64,000 nt of DNA from Mikania micrantha (Eukaryota; Streptophyta; Magnoliopsida; Asterales; Asteraceae): positions 1,922,001-1,986,000 of the forward strand of contig CM018697.1 in the NCBI GenBank assembly GCA_009363875.1. Reading direction: 5' to 3'. Of this stretch, positions 12,454 to 24,134 are shown one piece after another (position 1 is the first letter of the stretch; each line of letters opens with the position of its first letter). Below the pieces are notes generated by a model that did no database searches, was not told where the DNA came from, and worked only from the letters and a program-made list of their open reading frames with translations. Made by a program: the position numbers and the translations under genes.

Positions 12454-12638
12454 ATCCTCATGTTTCCATGCGATGTGGAAACTCTTGATTTCAGAAAAGA
12501 AATCAGTTCCTTTTCAATATCCTCAGGGATACTGGTTCCCACAAGGACTTTGATCTCAGGATCATCGGGATTCAGAGGTACTTCCTTTACTTCTTTTTCC
12601 CTATATTCCTGAGTATCCCCAAGGTCGCACTTTGATTG

Positions 12639-14924
12639 CTATGCGGGTGAAGGTTTAGTTGTTCCTTTCATTGAAGACGAGTAGCACTCCTTGGCTTCCT
12701 GCTGGTCACTATTGATCTTCACTACTCCCCAAGGCGTCGGCAGCTTGACACATTGATGGTAAGTCGAAGGGACTGCTTTCATGTCATGTATCCAAGGTCT
12801 ACCTAATATAATATTATAACAGGAAAGGGAATCTATAATACAGAAGCGTTGCATAGAGTTTACCCCCTCGATGTATACCGGTAGTTTGATTTCTCCAACG
12901 GTGGCTTTAGTTTCGCCACTGAACCCGACTAGAATCAGAGATTTAGTTGTTATCTCTGATTCAGGAATATTCATCTTCTTAAGAGTCTCTAATTGGATGA
13001 TGTTGACTGAGCTTCCTCCATCTATCAATATTCTGCGTACATAGTGGTTAGCAACATACAAAGTAATGACTAACCCATCATGATGAGGATCCAGGATATC
13101 CTCGCGATCTTGTTCTTCGAAGGACACCACTGTTTCAGCGGTGAGTGTTGATGTCTTTGTGGGTCTCTCTCCGTTTTCCATCTTGGCTTCTTTAGCATGT
13201 CTTCTAGCTGCAGAATAAGAGGTACCACAAATATCAGAGCCACCAGAAATGAAGTTGATTACCTTTGCATCTCTAGGTGGAGATGTTGCTCTTTTTGGGA
13301 ATCCGTTGGGATCCTGTTTTCTTTCTTTCTTCTTTCCCAGTAGTTCTTTAAGATGGCCTTTGCTCAATAAGTAGCTTATCTCCTTTCTTAATGCAATGCA
13401 GTCCTCCGTTATGTGGCCGAAGTCTTCATGGAAGGCACACCATTTGGATTTGTCTCTTGTAGCAAACTTCTTTTCCTTTTGTGGCCACCTGGCTTTTTCA
13501 CCTAAGTCCTGCATGGCACACATTAATTCAGGAATATCAACTGAAAAGAAATATTCTGATATCCTGGGATATTCTTCGTCATCCTCATCCTCTTCCACGG
13601 AGTTGATCTTGTGATTATCCGTCTTGTAGTATGGCTTGGATTTGAACGACCTGCTGTTAGGTGAATCCAGCTTTCTCTTTCCTTGATCGTTGGGAGGTGT
13701 TGTAGTGATCCTCTTTTGGATTTCCTTATCATCCTCCAATCTTATGAATCTCAGTGCACGGTTTCGAACCTCATCCATATTCCTGCAGGGATTCATAACC
13801 AAGTCATCATAAAAAGGTGAGTCTCTTTGTAAACCCATCTTAAATGCTTGAACGGCTGTAGTGATGTCTAGGTTAGGGATATCCAGGGATTCTTTGCCAA
13901 ATTTATTGACATAACTTCTAAGGGATTCGTCGGGGCCCTGGGTTACCCTATAGAGATCACTAGTCAGCCTTTCAAACGTCCTGCTACAAGAAAATTGGTT
14001 GTTAAACAAATTAATTAGGTGAGCGAATGAGGTAATAGAATATGGAGGAACGTTAAGCAGCCATTTCAGGGCTGCCCCTGTCAATGTTGACCCAAATCCT
14101 TTGCACAAGCATGCTTCCTTCAGGTGCGGGGGTATAGGGTTAGTTTCCATTCTTTCCCTATATTGTGCCACATGTTCTTCAGGGTCAGTGGTTCCATCAT
14201 ACAGCTTCATTGTTGGAGTTTGAAATCTTTTCGGGATTTCAGCATCGCATATAGGTGGAGCAAATCTGGATATCCTGTGAGTGGTTGTTGGTACTTCCGG
14301 GATAGGTTTGACTATTCCTGGCACACTTGAGATCATATCCCGGAGTTTCTGTATTTCCTTAGCCACTTGAGGAGATATCCCTGAATCCTGCGAAGAACCA
14401 AGATTAGTAGTTTCAAATGGAGAATAATTATAAGTGTTGCTAGTAATGGGAGTTAGATGAGAAGTTCCCAGGATATTTGTATTATCCCGAGATATCCTTA
14501 ACCCTTGGGATCCCGAGGGATCTCCGAGACTAGTCTGCATAGGAATAAAGTCTCCTGAGTGATTCCCAGACATCCCTGATGTCCCGAAATCCAGGATTCT
14601 TGGAACCAATGGAGTGGAAGTCTCTTTCTGCTTATTCTTTTCAGCCCTCAAAGTTTCCATTTCTCTAAGAAGCCGTTGATTCATTTTCTGTTGATCCATC
14701 ATTTGTTGCTGAACCTGTTGAAACATACTCAAAATATCATTGTTAGAAACAAGTATAGGAGCAGAAGTGGTAGTTCTTGTCGATGGAACACTTTCGGCTA
14801 TAAATGTTGTCTTCTTCCCGGAATTATCGGGCTTCTTGGAAAAAACAGGAATCTGCGAGGACACATTAGTAGTAGTAGCAGAGACAATAGGTAATGAAGA
14901 AGTTGATCTCGGTTGTGAAGCCAT
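12639..14924 (-). pseudogene. Tat-type gag-protease, ending at an in-frame TAG
   Basis: A 761-residue frame. The N terminus is low complexity and Ser/Thr-rich, followed by a Gln-rich helix (MFQQVQQQMMDQQ). The Retrotrans_gag region lies about residues 240-360 (LYDGTTDPEEHVAQY, LKWLLNVP). A CX2HX4HX4C knuckle (CAFHEDFGHITEDC) follows, with an aspartic protease motif ILIDGGSSVNII near 13000-13035. The frame stops at TAG (12641-12639 on the minus strand) but continues in the same frame with CDLGDTQEY-like sequence up to about 12480. The TAG therefore looks like a premature stop within a single gag-pol frame. Start ATG at 14924, 65 bp after the primer binding site. Confidence 0.9.
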
Positions 14925-14988
14925 TTTTCACTGTATTTTTCGAAAAAACGCTTTTAAACAAGGTTTTAATTATGAAAAACACAAGTTT

Positions 14989-15006
14989 GCCCCACGGTGG
15001 GCGCCA
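14989..15006 (-). other. Primer binding site of nested Tat element
   Basis: On the minus strand TGGCGCCCACCGTGGGGC lies 3 nt inside the 5' LTR. It is not the tRNA-Met site; TGGCGCC-type sites are typical of the Tat/Ogre group. The same 18 bases occur twice in the palindromic element at 27590-29021. Confidence 0.85.
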
Positions 15007-15009
15007 AAT

Positions 15010-15859
15010 TGTTTCGGGTAAAAATTAACAGGTGTAACTTTTAGCAAAACCGAATTAGTTTTGTGGGGTATTGTGTTTAACAAGTAAATATATTGAATAT
15101 CACAAATATATGTTCAATATATCCCTAAATATCCTTGAGGATCCCTAGGGATATTTCAGAATATAAAATGAAATAAACAGCTTGCACACGAGATTTATAC
15201 GAGGAAAAGCCCTTAATCCCTTAGGATTGCCGGCATAAAAACCTCGGGAGGTGACAATCGTCACTCTGCCTTGTTCTTATTAATATGAAAAATACAAAAT
15301 TACAATACAAGAGCGCAATTGATCGATCACTAAGTGTTTCTGGACTTCAAATGCCGAGAATGTGAGCAACAAGTAATCAGAAGTGAGCTAAGTGAGTGGT
15401 GTCGAAAAAGTGTTCTCCTAAATCGATCAGATGCCTCAATTTATAGTAAAATACAATTAACAATATTCCCGAATATTCCGGCGAGAATCTCGGAATCATG
15501 ACCATGTCTTCAATTGTGGCAGCCACCACGTCCATCAAACGTGTGGAAGTGCTTCTGTCAACTAAACCCCGAATATTTAGGTCAAATCCAGTCAATATGA
15601 CCGTTGGTGACTTGTTCTCCACTTGTAGCCGTTATTTAGCATGTTTACCGCGTTTTCTTTGACTTTATCCCGACTTTTAGGGTAAAACACGTCCATAATA
15701 AGTTACCTGCAATACTAAGTCAAGCTATACAGGGAAAAGATCAATTAGCGACGTTAGTATTCAGGATATTTGAGGATATTTGAGGATATTTGAGAATCCC
15801 ATATTCCGGATTATCCTCGGCTATCCCTAATCTCAGACCATAAAAATTGACCCACAACA
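15010..15859 (-). repeat. 5' LTR (element orientation) of nested Tat element
   Basis: 850 bp, nearly identical to 7188-8037, with the same termini. The 5-bp duplication TATAG follows at 15860-15864. Confidence 0.94.
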
Positions 15860-17374
15860 TATAGGTTATGTTCAAAATGATGTTTAGAAACTAAAAGGAT
15901 GATTATTGATGTGTAAAATTGTTAAATCACAAAATATATGATTATTATGAATAGTACCATGAATAGTAACTTTATTTCACAAAGTCTATAAATGATGGCA
16001 GGTTTGTTGTAATGAATATGATCTAACGGTTATTTTGAACTAGGATGATGATATTATGATGAGATTGTTAGCTAGACTTAGCGACACATGTTTATTTTGT
16101 AACCTTCTATTTATAGAAACTTTTATGCGCAAACCATGCTAAACCGGCTATATGTAACTATGTGCTATGTGATAACATGCTCACTTAGGATAAATATGTA
16201 TAATAGAATAATCAGATTATGATTTATTGCTTGATTTGCCAAATGTGGAAACTTTCCTAAAGTAGGAACTTACTATAAATAGTAAGTTTCCTCACGAAAG
16301 TGATTTTGGTATCCGTACACATCACACGACACTAAGCCGTACGTTACACACACACTTGATCCAAAACCGTCACCAACGGGTCGTTAGGTCAAATACGATC
16401 GATACGGTCAAACACGGTCAACGCGACCCACAAAACAACTTGGAGTTGTTGAACTCAAACACGGTTCCGTGAGACCCACATGTATGCAAACACAAACTTA
16501 TGGTACCTATGTGATATAGGTAACCACTAGCCGGCGAGCTACACTGTTCTCGTGAAGAACACGCACTACTTAACTCAGGTGAGTTTATGGCCCCACTTTT
16601 ACTCTTTAATCGTTTTGCTAAACTATTGGGGTGAGAATACAATGCAACTGTCTTAGATATATGACTGGTATGTTGTGAAAAACCATTTTCGAGTGTAACT
16701 ATTATCGCTTAAAGTCCTCACTTATCCTTACCGTTAGTTGTGTAACAAACGAGTCGTAATTACGTAGTACTACTGGGTTTGACTAGCCCCACTCGGCACC
16801 AATGTTGACTGGAGGTCATAACGAGTGTAATTTCGATGTGAATTGCGAGTTCAGCGATGACTCGCGGAGGCAAACGGAAACAGTCTAGTTTCGGTAAGAT
16901 GAACTGACACACTCCACGGATCGTAGTATCCAACAACAAAAACTTAACATACCCAGTATATGTCTGTTTATTTTTCAGTCTGTCTAAACCTGTGAACTCA
17001 CCAACTTTTTAGTTGACACTTTTCGCATGTATTCTCAGGTAATTAATGGAGCACACGCTAGGATGCGCACAAGGAAGCTTTAAGGAGTCTGGCTTGCATA
17101 TAGACTCTTGTCCTAGGTATTGTGTGCATTGGATGTGTTTTAAAACAATTTAAACTATGTAGTGTCTGTTAAACAATTTACTTTCCGCTGCAAACTTATT
17201 TACTTATGATGTTGAAACATTTTCCGCTGCATATTAAATGAAACTATGTTATTTTGCAAATCTGTGTGAATGTGAAACTCATATAGAGTCGTTCTATATG
17301 ACCATGAGCTGTGATCCTGGCCACGTCACACCCACGTGGACTGACACCACGAGTGGGAATTTGGGGGTGTGACA

Positions 17375-18180
17375 GCACCTCTGACTATTCACACATTCGT
17401 GATATCATAATTAATTTAAGTCTTAAGATGTTCACCCACCGGTCCTTCCATCTAAGACAATTGCCAGCACCTCTGGCTATCCACCATTGTGGAGTCATAC
17501 ATATAGTAAGTCTTAAGATGTTCACCCACCGGTACTTCCATCTAAGACAATTGCCAGCACCTCTGGCTATCCACCATTGTGGAGTCATAATAATTCAAGT
17601 CTTAAGATGTTCACCCACCGGTCCTTCCATCTAAGACAATTGCCAGCACCTCTGGCTATCCACCATTGTGGAGTCATACATATAGTAAGTCTTAAGATGT
17701 TCACCCACCGATACTTCCATCCAAGACAATTGCCAGCACCTCTGGCTATCCACCATTGTGGAGTCATACATATAGTAAGTCTTAAGATGTTCACCCACCG
17801 GTACTTTCATCTAAGACAATTTCCAGCACCTCTGGCTATCCACCATTGTGGAGTCATAATAATTCAAGTCTTAAGATGTTCACCCACTGGTCCTTCCATC
17901 TAAGACAATTGCCAGCACCTCTGGCTATCCACCATTGTGGAGTCATAAATATTAATTCTAAGATGTTCACTCACCGGTACTTCCATCTAGACAATTGCCA
18001 GCACCTCTGGCTATCCACCATTGTGGAGTCATAAATATTAAGTCTAAGATGTTCACCCACCTGTACTTCCATCTAGACAATTGCCAGCACCTCTGGCTAT
18101 CCACCACTGTGGAGTCATAATTATTTCAAACAAATCACTATGATGTTCACCTACCGGTACTTCCATCATAGGATTCCCAC
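17375..18180. repeat. 89-90 bp tandem repeat array
   Basis: About nine units, each with TCTTAAGATGTTCACCCACC, then CTTCCATCTAAGACAATTGC, CAGCACCTCTGGCTATCC and CACCATTGTGGAGTCATA. Unit starts fall near 17421, 17511, 17600, 17690, 17780 and 17869, and later units are more diverged and slightly shorter. A partial unit (GCACCTCTGACTATTC) directly follows the gypsy LTR end, so the element appears to have inserted into the array. No protein is predicted. Confidence 0.92.
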
Positions 18181-19465
18181 ACTTTCATTCACCAAGGTAT
18201 TGGATTTATCATAGGTTGTTGAACTTTTATTATTAATCAACTTTCCCCTATCACCAATGCCATGTTTATCATACAATTTATTCAACAACAAATTCAATGT
18301 TCATTATGTGATGTCATAGTTGTGGGATTACTTACTCAAACACCGGCTCATCCGGCTATTCTCATGCAATATATGTTGCATATTCAATTCAATCGTGACA
18401 TAAACACATTGGACCTTAACATATATACATTAGAGTCTATTAACTCAATTAGTTCCAATTTAGTTATGCACATTCATTCAAATCAATCAATTAATCATTC
18501 TTTAATGATTAAGTATTCAACAATTTACCAATTCATACTATGATGCTTTCACTCAAGTTCTTTCATCATAGATGTACTACCAAATATATAGATTGACTAA
18601 ATAAGTCAAACTACTCAATCAATATATATACATCACAATCAAGTAGACTCTTTCTACTACTTATATGTAATGTTACAGTAAGTTGGGTAACTTACCTAGT
18701 TCAAGCGGTTGTTCACTTCCTACAACTTTTTTTCCACTTTTGTTAATTGTCCTTTGACTTTCACCATCAATACCTAGTTGTAATTCACATATATACAACT
18801 AGTTTCAATACTTATAGCACATACAATCAAGTTTAACACACTTGATTGATTTGACTTGCTCAAAGTCAATTTATCACATAACTGTTAATAGTTTTAACAT
18901 CAATCCCTCACAATCATCATTTAATCCATGGATTATAATCCATAATTCATTTCAAAATCATGATCTACCCATCCTACTAGTTATCATACCATGGTATGGG
19001 TTTCAGAACAACCGGACATTATACCGGCTTTAAAACGAAGATTTCACCATCAAAATATCAAGTTCTTCGTTTCTAACAATCCCTAGTTATCAACTAGGCA
19101 ATAATCAATACCCATAATCATAATATTACATTCAAAACAAAATTTAATCCACACAATACTAAACTAGTAGGAGATATAGAATCGTTTCCCTTTTGAACGA
19201 AGTTCTCGGATGAAAACGACGATCAGGAGTTGTAGGATCGAACCATAGCTTAATCCAAACGTTCTGGATGGTTTCAGAACTTCATTTTTATGATAAAAAT
19301 TCAATCAGATCGTCCCTGGGTGTGTTAAAGTCGAAAGAATGAAAAAAATAAAATTTCTTGCACAATTTCTGAAATGATAATGATCTGCCAAACCGCCACA
19401 CCCGTCGCGTACCGCGAAGAAGAGCCAAGAAGAGCTTCGCGTACCGCGAAGAAATCCGAAGAAAT
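18181..19465. other. AT-rich intergenic DNA with diverged LTR-like sequence
   Basis: No gene seen. The part at about 19009-19300 resembles 19509-19790 (CATTATACCGGCTTTAAAACG against CATTACAACGGCTCAAAACA, and the AACGAAGTTCT block), so an older copy of the same minus-strand LTR type probably lies here. GCGTACCGCGAAGAA occurs twice near 19406-19454. Confidence 0.5.
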
Positions 19466-20252
19466 CATAATCAAATGGTTTAAATAATTATGACCATTGT
19501 TATGATTCCATGCAAACCGGGCATTACAACGGCTCAAAACAAGGATTTACCCGTTAGAAATTCGAGTTTGTCATTTATAATCAATCCTAGCCATCATCTA
19601 GGCAATAATCAACAACCCTAACTATATCATCACGTTCAAAAACAAGATTTAATCATTCATTATCAATCTAGAAGGTTAAAAGGAACCGTTACCTATTCAA
19701 ACGAAGTTCTGCGCGTAAAGAGACGATCCGGACTTGTATTAACGATCCTTGGTGTGATCCATGTGATCAAGAGGCTTCAAACTTGAATATTTTATGGATT
19801 GAAGATGGTTTTTCGTGTGGGGAAAGCTGATCGTCGAAGATAAGAATAAAATTTGAGTTTTCTAGATGAAAATTGACTTTTTAAGCCCAAATCCCGTCCT
19901 GCTGACACTAGGCGCATCGCCCCAAACCGGGTTGGGAGATGGCGCGTACCATCAAGAATGTGTTTGGTCGAATCGGGACAGCAGTCGACATAAACCAGAT
20001 CGTTTTCGCGTGCACCGGGCGCATCGCCCCATGTCAGTATTTGGCTCGAGGCGTACCGCCCCAGACCCTTTTTGTCCACTTTTCGATTTTTATCTTCGTT
20101 TCGCGATTCCGGACAATCCGTAACTCTGTTTCGCGCACGGTTTTCGCCCATGTTCATCATTTCTCGACTACTATCAACCTGTAATAATTTCGTTTGTCAA
20201 ATCAACGTGGATTTCAAGCACGTTTGAATGTGCTAGATCTTCGGCTGTTACA
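19466..20252 (-). repeat. LTR remnant in unit A, carrying a P450 exon patch
   Basis: On the minus strand this starts TGTAACAGCCGAAGATCTAGC at 20252, a typical plant gypsy LTR start. It matches 49158-49918 in unit C almost throughout, including GC-rich GGCGCATCGCC and GGCGTACCGCC motifs. No internal element region or second LTR is attached. The main difference between the copies is a 44-bp replacement in unit A (19951-19994), described separately. Confidence 0.7.
19948..19997 (+). other. 50-bp patch identical to P450 exon 1
   Basis: These 50 bases are a perfect reverse-strand match to 23574-23623, 45007-45056 and 53840-53889 in the three P450 genes. On the plus strand they read TIKNVFGRIGTAVDIN, which are codons 155-170 of the P450. 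The corresponding place in the unit C remnant (49640-49663) has 18 unrelated LTR bases between the shared ACC and CCA ends. The patch is therefore a local replacement with gene-derived filler DNA and not an LTR component. Confidence 0.93.
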
Positions 20253-22190
20253 CTAATAGCACGTATTAGCACATATCGAAAAGGAAACCAACTTATTCCT
20301 TAAAAATAGCAACTCCTCCTGATTTAATGGATAGCATGATATCTGCAAATATGGAAATTTCTTTTGTGTCCTTATTTCCATTTTAAACAATATATTAATT
20401 ACGATCATGCCACTGGTTCGTTAATGACAATTGATCTTAACACATCAAAAGTTCAGATCATTTCTCATTATTTTTACAAAAATATTATTTTGTACAATAA
20501 CCTTACTCTCTCTCTCTCTCTATATATATATGTATGTATATATATATCTCAAATTTTTAACATGTTAGGTTTTAGCCCTTCTACTTTTTTATAACATTCT
20601 TAAGTGTCAATTTAACACTTTATAATTTTTGCTAACCTAGAAAACTAATTTTGTTACATGCTTATTTTCTTGCTCGTATCAAAATAAATTTAACTTGGTA
20701 TATGCTTTGATGTAAACATTGTTCGTAAACTAGTAGAGTCAAATATAATATATTTTTGTTACTTTGTAGTTATTTTTGATATGCATTTTGATTTAGTCTA
20801 TGTTTCTATGTAATTTTATTTTTTTTGAAATGAGTCAGGCCTAATATAATTAATTAGCAAAGCTTGTTTGGATCAAGTAGGGTAAATAATAACCTATGTT
20901 TGTTTGTTTACTGAGGACATAGTTGTGCCTAAAGGAGTTGGCTTGTACATGCTTTTAAGTTGGTTGGTTACGTAGGGTGTTATACAATAATTTATTAATT
21001 TTTTTTCCTTTAACTTATATTTTTAAAATTATTGTACCGTAACGTATTTTTTAGAAAATTATGTTGTATAAAATTCTTTATGGTAATGTACAAGCCAACT
21101 ACTTTGATTGTTCGTCTTGTTCCAAATTCTTCATGGTGGTATTAGGATATGGAATAGCCTTTCATGGAAGCCTTTGATTGTCCGTCTTGTTTCAAATTCA
21201 CATAAAAATGTAAAATATGCGATTTAGATATATTATCATAATTTTACATATAAAATAATTAATTATATATATATATATACACACACTTTGAATACATACA
21301 AGTTACATAAATAAAAAACTCGTTTAGGTCTGAGTCGACTTGAGTTCGATATTTGAAGCACGAGCTCAATACGTAAGCTAGCTATATTTCTAGGCTTGGG
21401 CTTATTTAGACTCGATTTATTCGAGTTTTTTTACTGATCTAATCACAAATAATTCACGAGTCAGCTTGATTCATTTACACTCATATATTAACTCAATAAA
21501 ACAAAAATTGGATGAGGGTGTCAATCTAGTCAAAATGGAAACAATTGTGTCAAAATGAAAATAATTGTGTCAAAATGAGAACATCTAACATCCATTTAAT
21601 GCAAACAGAACATAATCCGGTGGCCAATTCAACAATTGTTGAAAACCCCTCTTGGCTTGACAAATATAATATACACAATCGACAATTAATATACATAAAT
21701 AAGTAGTAGAGAAAGACATATGTGATATGTCCCTCTATGATGCATTTTCAGGTTTATTTTCTTGTCTCTATCATAATAAATTATAAGATATCTGTTAATA
21801 TGTGATGCTTTATATTTTATCGTTTATCTTTCCATAAATTAATAATATTATAAAAATATATTTTAGATATCTAATATAGATTCAATTATCAATAATTATT
21901 ATATTACTAACTTAACGCTATTAATTATTATTTAGTTATTTTTTATTTAGCCTATGTAATATAAGATTTTCAAACCTACTTACTTTTTCGGAAGACAATC
22001 CTTCCATATTAAATTGTTAAGAAAGAAGTTTGGCATTTTAGCTAGGAAGGAATATGTTGTTTATACAAGGTATTTTAATTTATTTGTATTTAAAATAAAA
22101 TAAAAAACAAACAATAAATATTCCAAAAAGTACAAAAAAACAGCAGGTCTTGCAATCATCCACAAAGGATATTAACCGTATAGACAAGCA
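20253..22190. other. Intergenic DNA 3' of P450 copy 1
   Basis: AT-rich sequence, present again at about 49919-52430 in unit C. It holds (TC)n(TA)n near 20509-20545 and another TA run near 21265. No ORF with recognisable content. The empty target of the unit C hAT element is at 21617-21624 (CCGGTGGC). A minus-strand AATAAA lies at 22084-22079, 107 bp after the P450 stop, and could serve as a poly(A) signal. Confidence 0.7.
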
Positions 22191-24085
22191 TTACATGTAG
22201 AGGTTCACATGGGATAATCGTTGAGATGGTATTGCAATGAGCGGCTTCTTCTTTCTAAGTGTTATACCAAAATCTTCACATAGGTCATGCTTCTCACCAT
22301 GCGGCAAGCTCCAGTTAAAGGAGTGCAAGAGCGAAGCCGAGATAAACATCAACATTTTCTCTGCCAAAGGCAAACCTGGACACAATCTTCTCCCTGAACC
22401 AAATGGGAAGAAGTTCAAATTGTTTCCATTGTACCATTTTTTTGTCTCGAGGCATGTCAAGAACCTCTCAGGCTTGAAGTCCAAGGGGTTGTCCCAATAC
22501 CGAGGATCCCGATGGATCGACCACACATTTAGAAGGACGGTGCTACCCTTTGGAACTGTATACCCACCTACCGTGCAATCCTGGCTTGGTGACCGTGGGA
22601 TTAGGAAAGGGACTACGGGGTGTAACCTTAGTGTTTCCTTAATCGTCGCATCTAAATATCGTAGTCTTGGGAGATGGGATTCTTCCACCATGTTGTTTAG
22701 TCCTACAATTTCTTCCAACTCTTTTTGAACCTTTTCCATTACATCATGATTTTGCATAACCTCTGCCATTACCCATTCTATAAGAGTTGCTGTTGTTTCG
22801 GCTCCTGCAATCATGACATCCTGTTACAAAAAAAGTTTAAAAACATTATTTCAACGCGACCCGACATTTATAGTTGACACGGCATGCATGCGACCCACAA
22901 AATGTAGTATGTAAAACATATAAACAAACAAACAAATTTACCCTGTACATTCCCACTTTTCAGTAGAGTCTTGGGGGGAAAATGGACACAAACCTTATTC
23001 TATCCCAGTTAGGATAGATAGGCTGCTCCGAAAGAGTCCCCGACTCAAAGTTATCGTTTGAAGTTGACTATCCCAACATTTTTAACGTTATATTTACAAA
23101 ATAAGTAAAATAACGTTAAAATTAGTGCAATTTCACTTTGGCTCTTTGAGGGCCAAAACGTATATAAAGCTTAATTACTTACCACGAGAAGTGCCTTTAT
23201 GTGGGTGATGTCAAGGGGTGTTCCGTCTTCCTGGTTTTTGAGATCTAACAAGATTTGCAAGAAATCTTTCTTTCCTTCATGATCACGAGCTCCTTCATGT
23301 GAAATCATGGAGTTTGATTTGGTTCTTTCATCAATCATGCGTTCGATAATTCGATCCATCATCTTAAGTTGCTTCTTCATGTCCCGCTCGACTCGTTGCA
23401 CATCTAACCATGCAAGACTAGGGAAGAAATCGGACAAATTCGATCGTCCGAAAATCTCATTAATGTTCTGAGCCACCGTCTGCAACTCAGCACCAAGATG
23501 AAGGCTCACTTCAGGTGAAGTGTTTCCCAAAATCATGCTTGTTAGGACGTTCGACTCCGTCAAAAACGAAACTTGGTTTATGTCGACTGCTGTCCCGATT
23601 CGACCAAACACATTCTTGATGGTTTTCGTAACTTCGTCGTTTCGAAAAGAACTACACGCTTCAAGATTCTTGTTGCTTAGAGCCTCATGCACGAATATCT
23701 TACGAAGCTTACGCCAATGAGAGTTGTTATTAGACCATACTATATCTTGGCCTCCGTATGTTATCACGGAGGCAGCGACACTGAGGTTGCGGTTCGCAAA
23801 GGTCTGATCTTGGTCACGGGTGATGGATTTTGCTAATTCTGGGGTGTTTATCACAACATGAAGCTTGCTCCCCAAACGGAGCTTGAAAATGGGACCGTAG
23901 GTGTGAGCCATGTTGGTGAGCTGTTTGTGTAGGTCAGGTCCAAGAAATGGAAGGTACCCAACAATTGGCAAGGAATAAGGACCTGGTGGTAATGGGCTCG
24001 AACGTTTTAGCTTGTACCATAATAACATCACTGCTGAAATGGTGATCATACATAATAATTCAATGCTGCTTATTTGTTGTGTCAT
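22191..24085 (-). CDS. Cytochrome P450, CYP706-like, copy 1 (2 exons)
   Basis: Exon 1 is 23183-24085 and exon 2 is 22191-22820, separated by a 362-bp phase-0 intron (GTAAGT donor, GTAACAG acceptor) that joins ALLV to DVMIAG. The product has 510 residues. An N-terminal membrane anchor lies at residues 8-24 and the proline hinge PLPPGP at 31-36. The I-helix has AGAETT (306-311), ExxR is ETLR (363-366), PERF is at 418-421, and the heme loop is FGSGRRLCPG with Cys448. All are intact. The exon 2 pattern (EESHLP, LDATIKETLRLHP, VGGYTVPKG, GSGRRLCPG) fits the plant CYP706 family, endoplasmic-reticulum monooxygenases that include sesquiterpene hydroxylases; the substrate here is unknown. A TATA run lies about 50 bp upstream of the ATG. 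It differs from copy 3 at 6 residues and from copy 2 at 14 by my count. Confidence 0.9.
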
Positions 24086-24134
24086 TTTGCCAAATCAAGA
24101 AAATTTGATATGAGTTAAACCTACTGGCTGCATC

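Larger units (their letters stand above)
7188..15859 (-). mobile_element. Nested Tat-type Ty3/gypsy retrotransposon inside the gypsy LTR
   Basis: A complete 8.67-kb element sits on the minus strand inside the outer LTR. Two 850-bp LTRs bound it, each starting TGTTTCGGG and ending CCCACAACA, and both flanks carry the 5-bp duplication TATAG (7183-7187 and 15860-15864). Its gag-protease and pol frames are on the minus strand. Pol has two RNase H-like domains and no chromodomain, which is the Tat lineage pattern. I count about four differences between the two LTRs over 850 bp, which suggests insertion within a few hundred thousand years at usual plant rates. One in-frame stop and one frameshift disable the polyprotein. 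Confidence 0.94.
1..17374 (+). mobile_element. Ty3/gypsy chromovirus (Tekay/Del-like), interrupted
   Basis: A long plus-strand LTR retrotransposon that the window enters inside its left LTR. In order it has the left LTR end, a primer binding site, an extra ORF, gag, protease, reverse transcriptase, RNase H, integrase, a C-terminal chromodomain, a polypurine tract and the right LTR. Integrase placed after RT/RNase H marks Ty3/gypsy, and the chromodomain after integrase marks a chromovirus. The right LTR is split by a nested element (7188-15859). The polyprotein carries two in-frame stops, so this copy is not autonomous. The last 179 bp of the two LTRs differ at one position that I can see. The left target-site duplication lies outside the window. 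Confidence 0.93.
5998..17374 (+). repeat. Right LTR of the gypsy element, split by a nested element
   Basis: The LTR starts TGTGACGCC at 5998 and ends GGGGTGTGACA at 17374. Without the nested insertion and its duplicated 5 bp it is about 2.7 kb. The first part (5998-7187) contains GC-rich short palindromic motifs of the GGCGNTACGCC kind at about 6345-6480. The second part (15865-17374) is AT-rich with no ORF of substance. The last 179 bp match the window start. The LTR abuts an 89-90 bp tandem array on its right. Confidence 0.9.

Noticed and set aside
17375..18180. Regular 89-90 bp repeats could look like a CRISPR array
   Set aside because: The whole unit repeats without variable spacers, no cas genes exist, and the context is plant nuclear DNA.
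19792..20184. ORFs in both strands of the LTR remnant, one containing P450-like residues
   Set aside because: The P450-like stretch is only the 50-bp patch. There is no start, signature motif or continuation, so it is not a gene.
22237..22728. 163-residue plus-strand ORF
   Set aside because: It is antisense to P450 exon 2; the sense frame has all P450 motifs. The same shadow occurs at 52477-52968.
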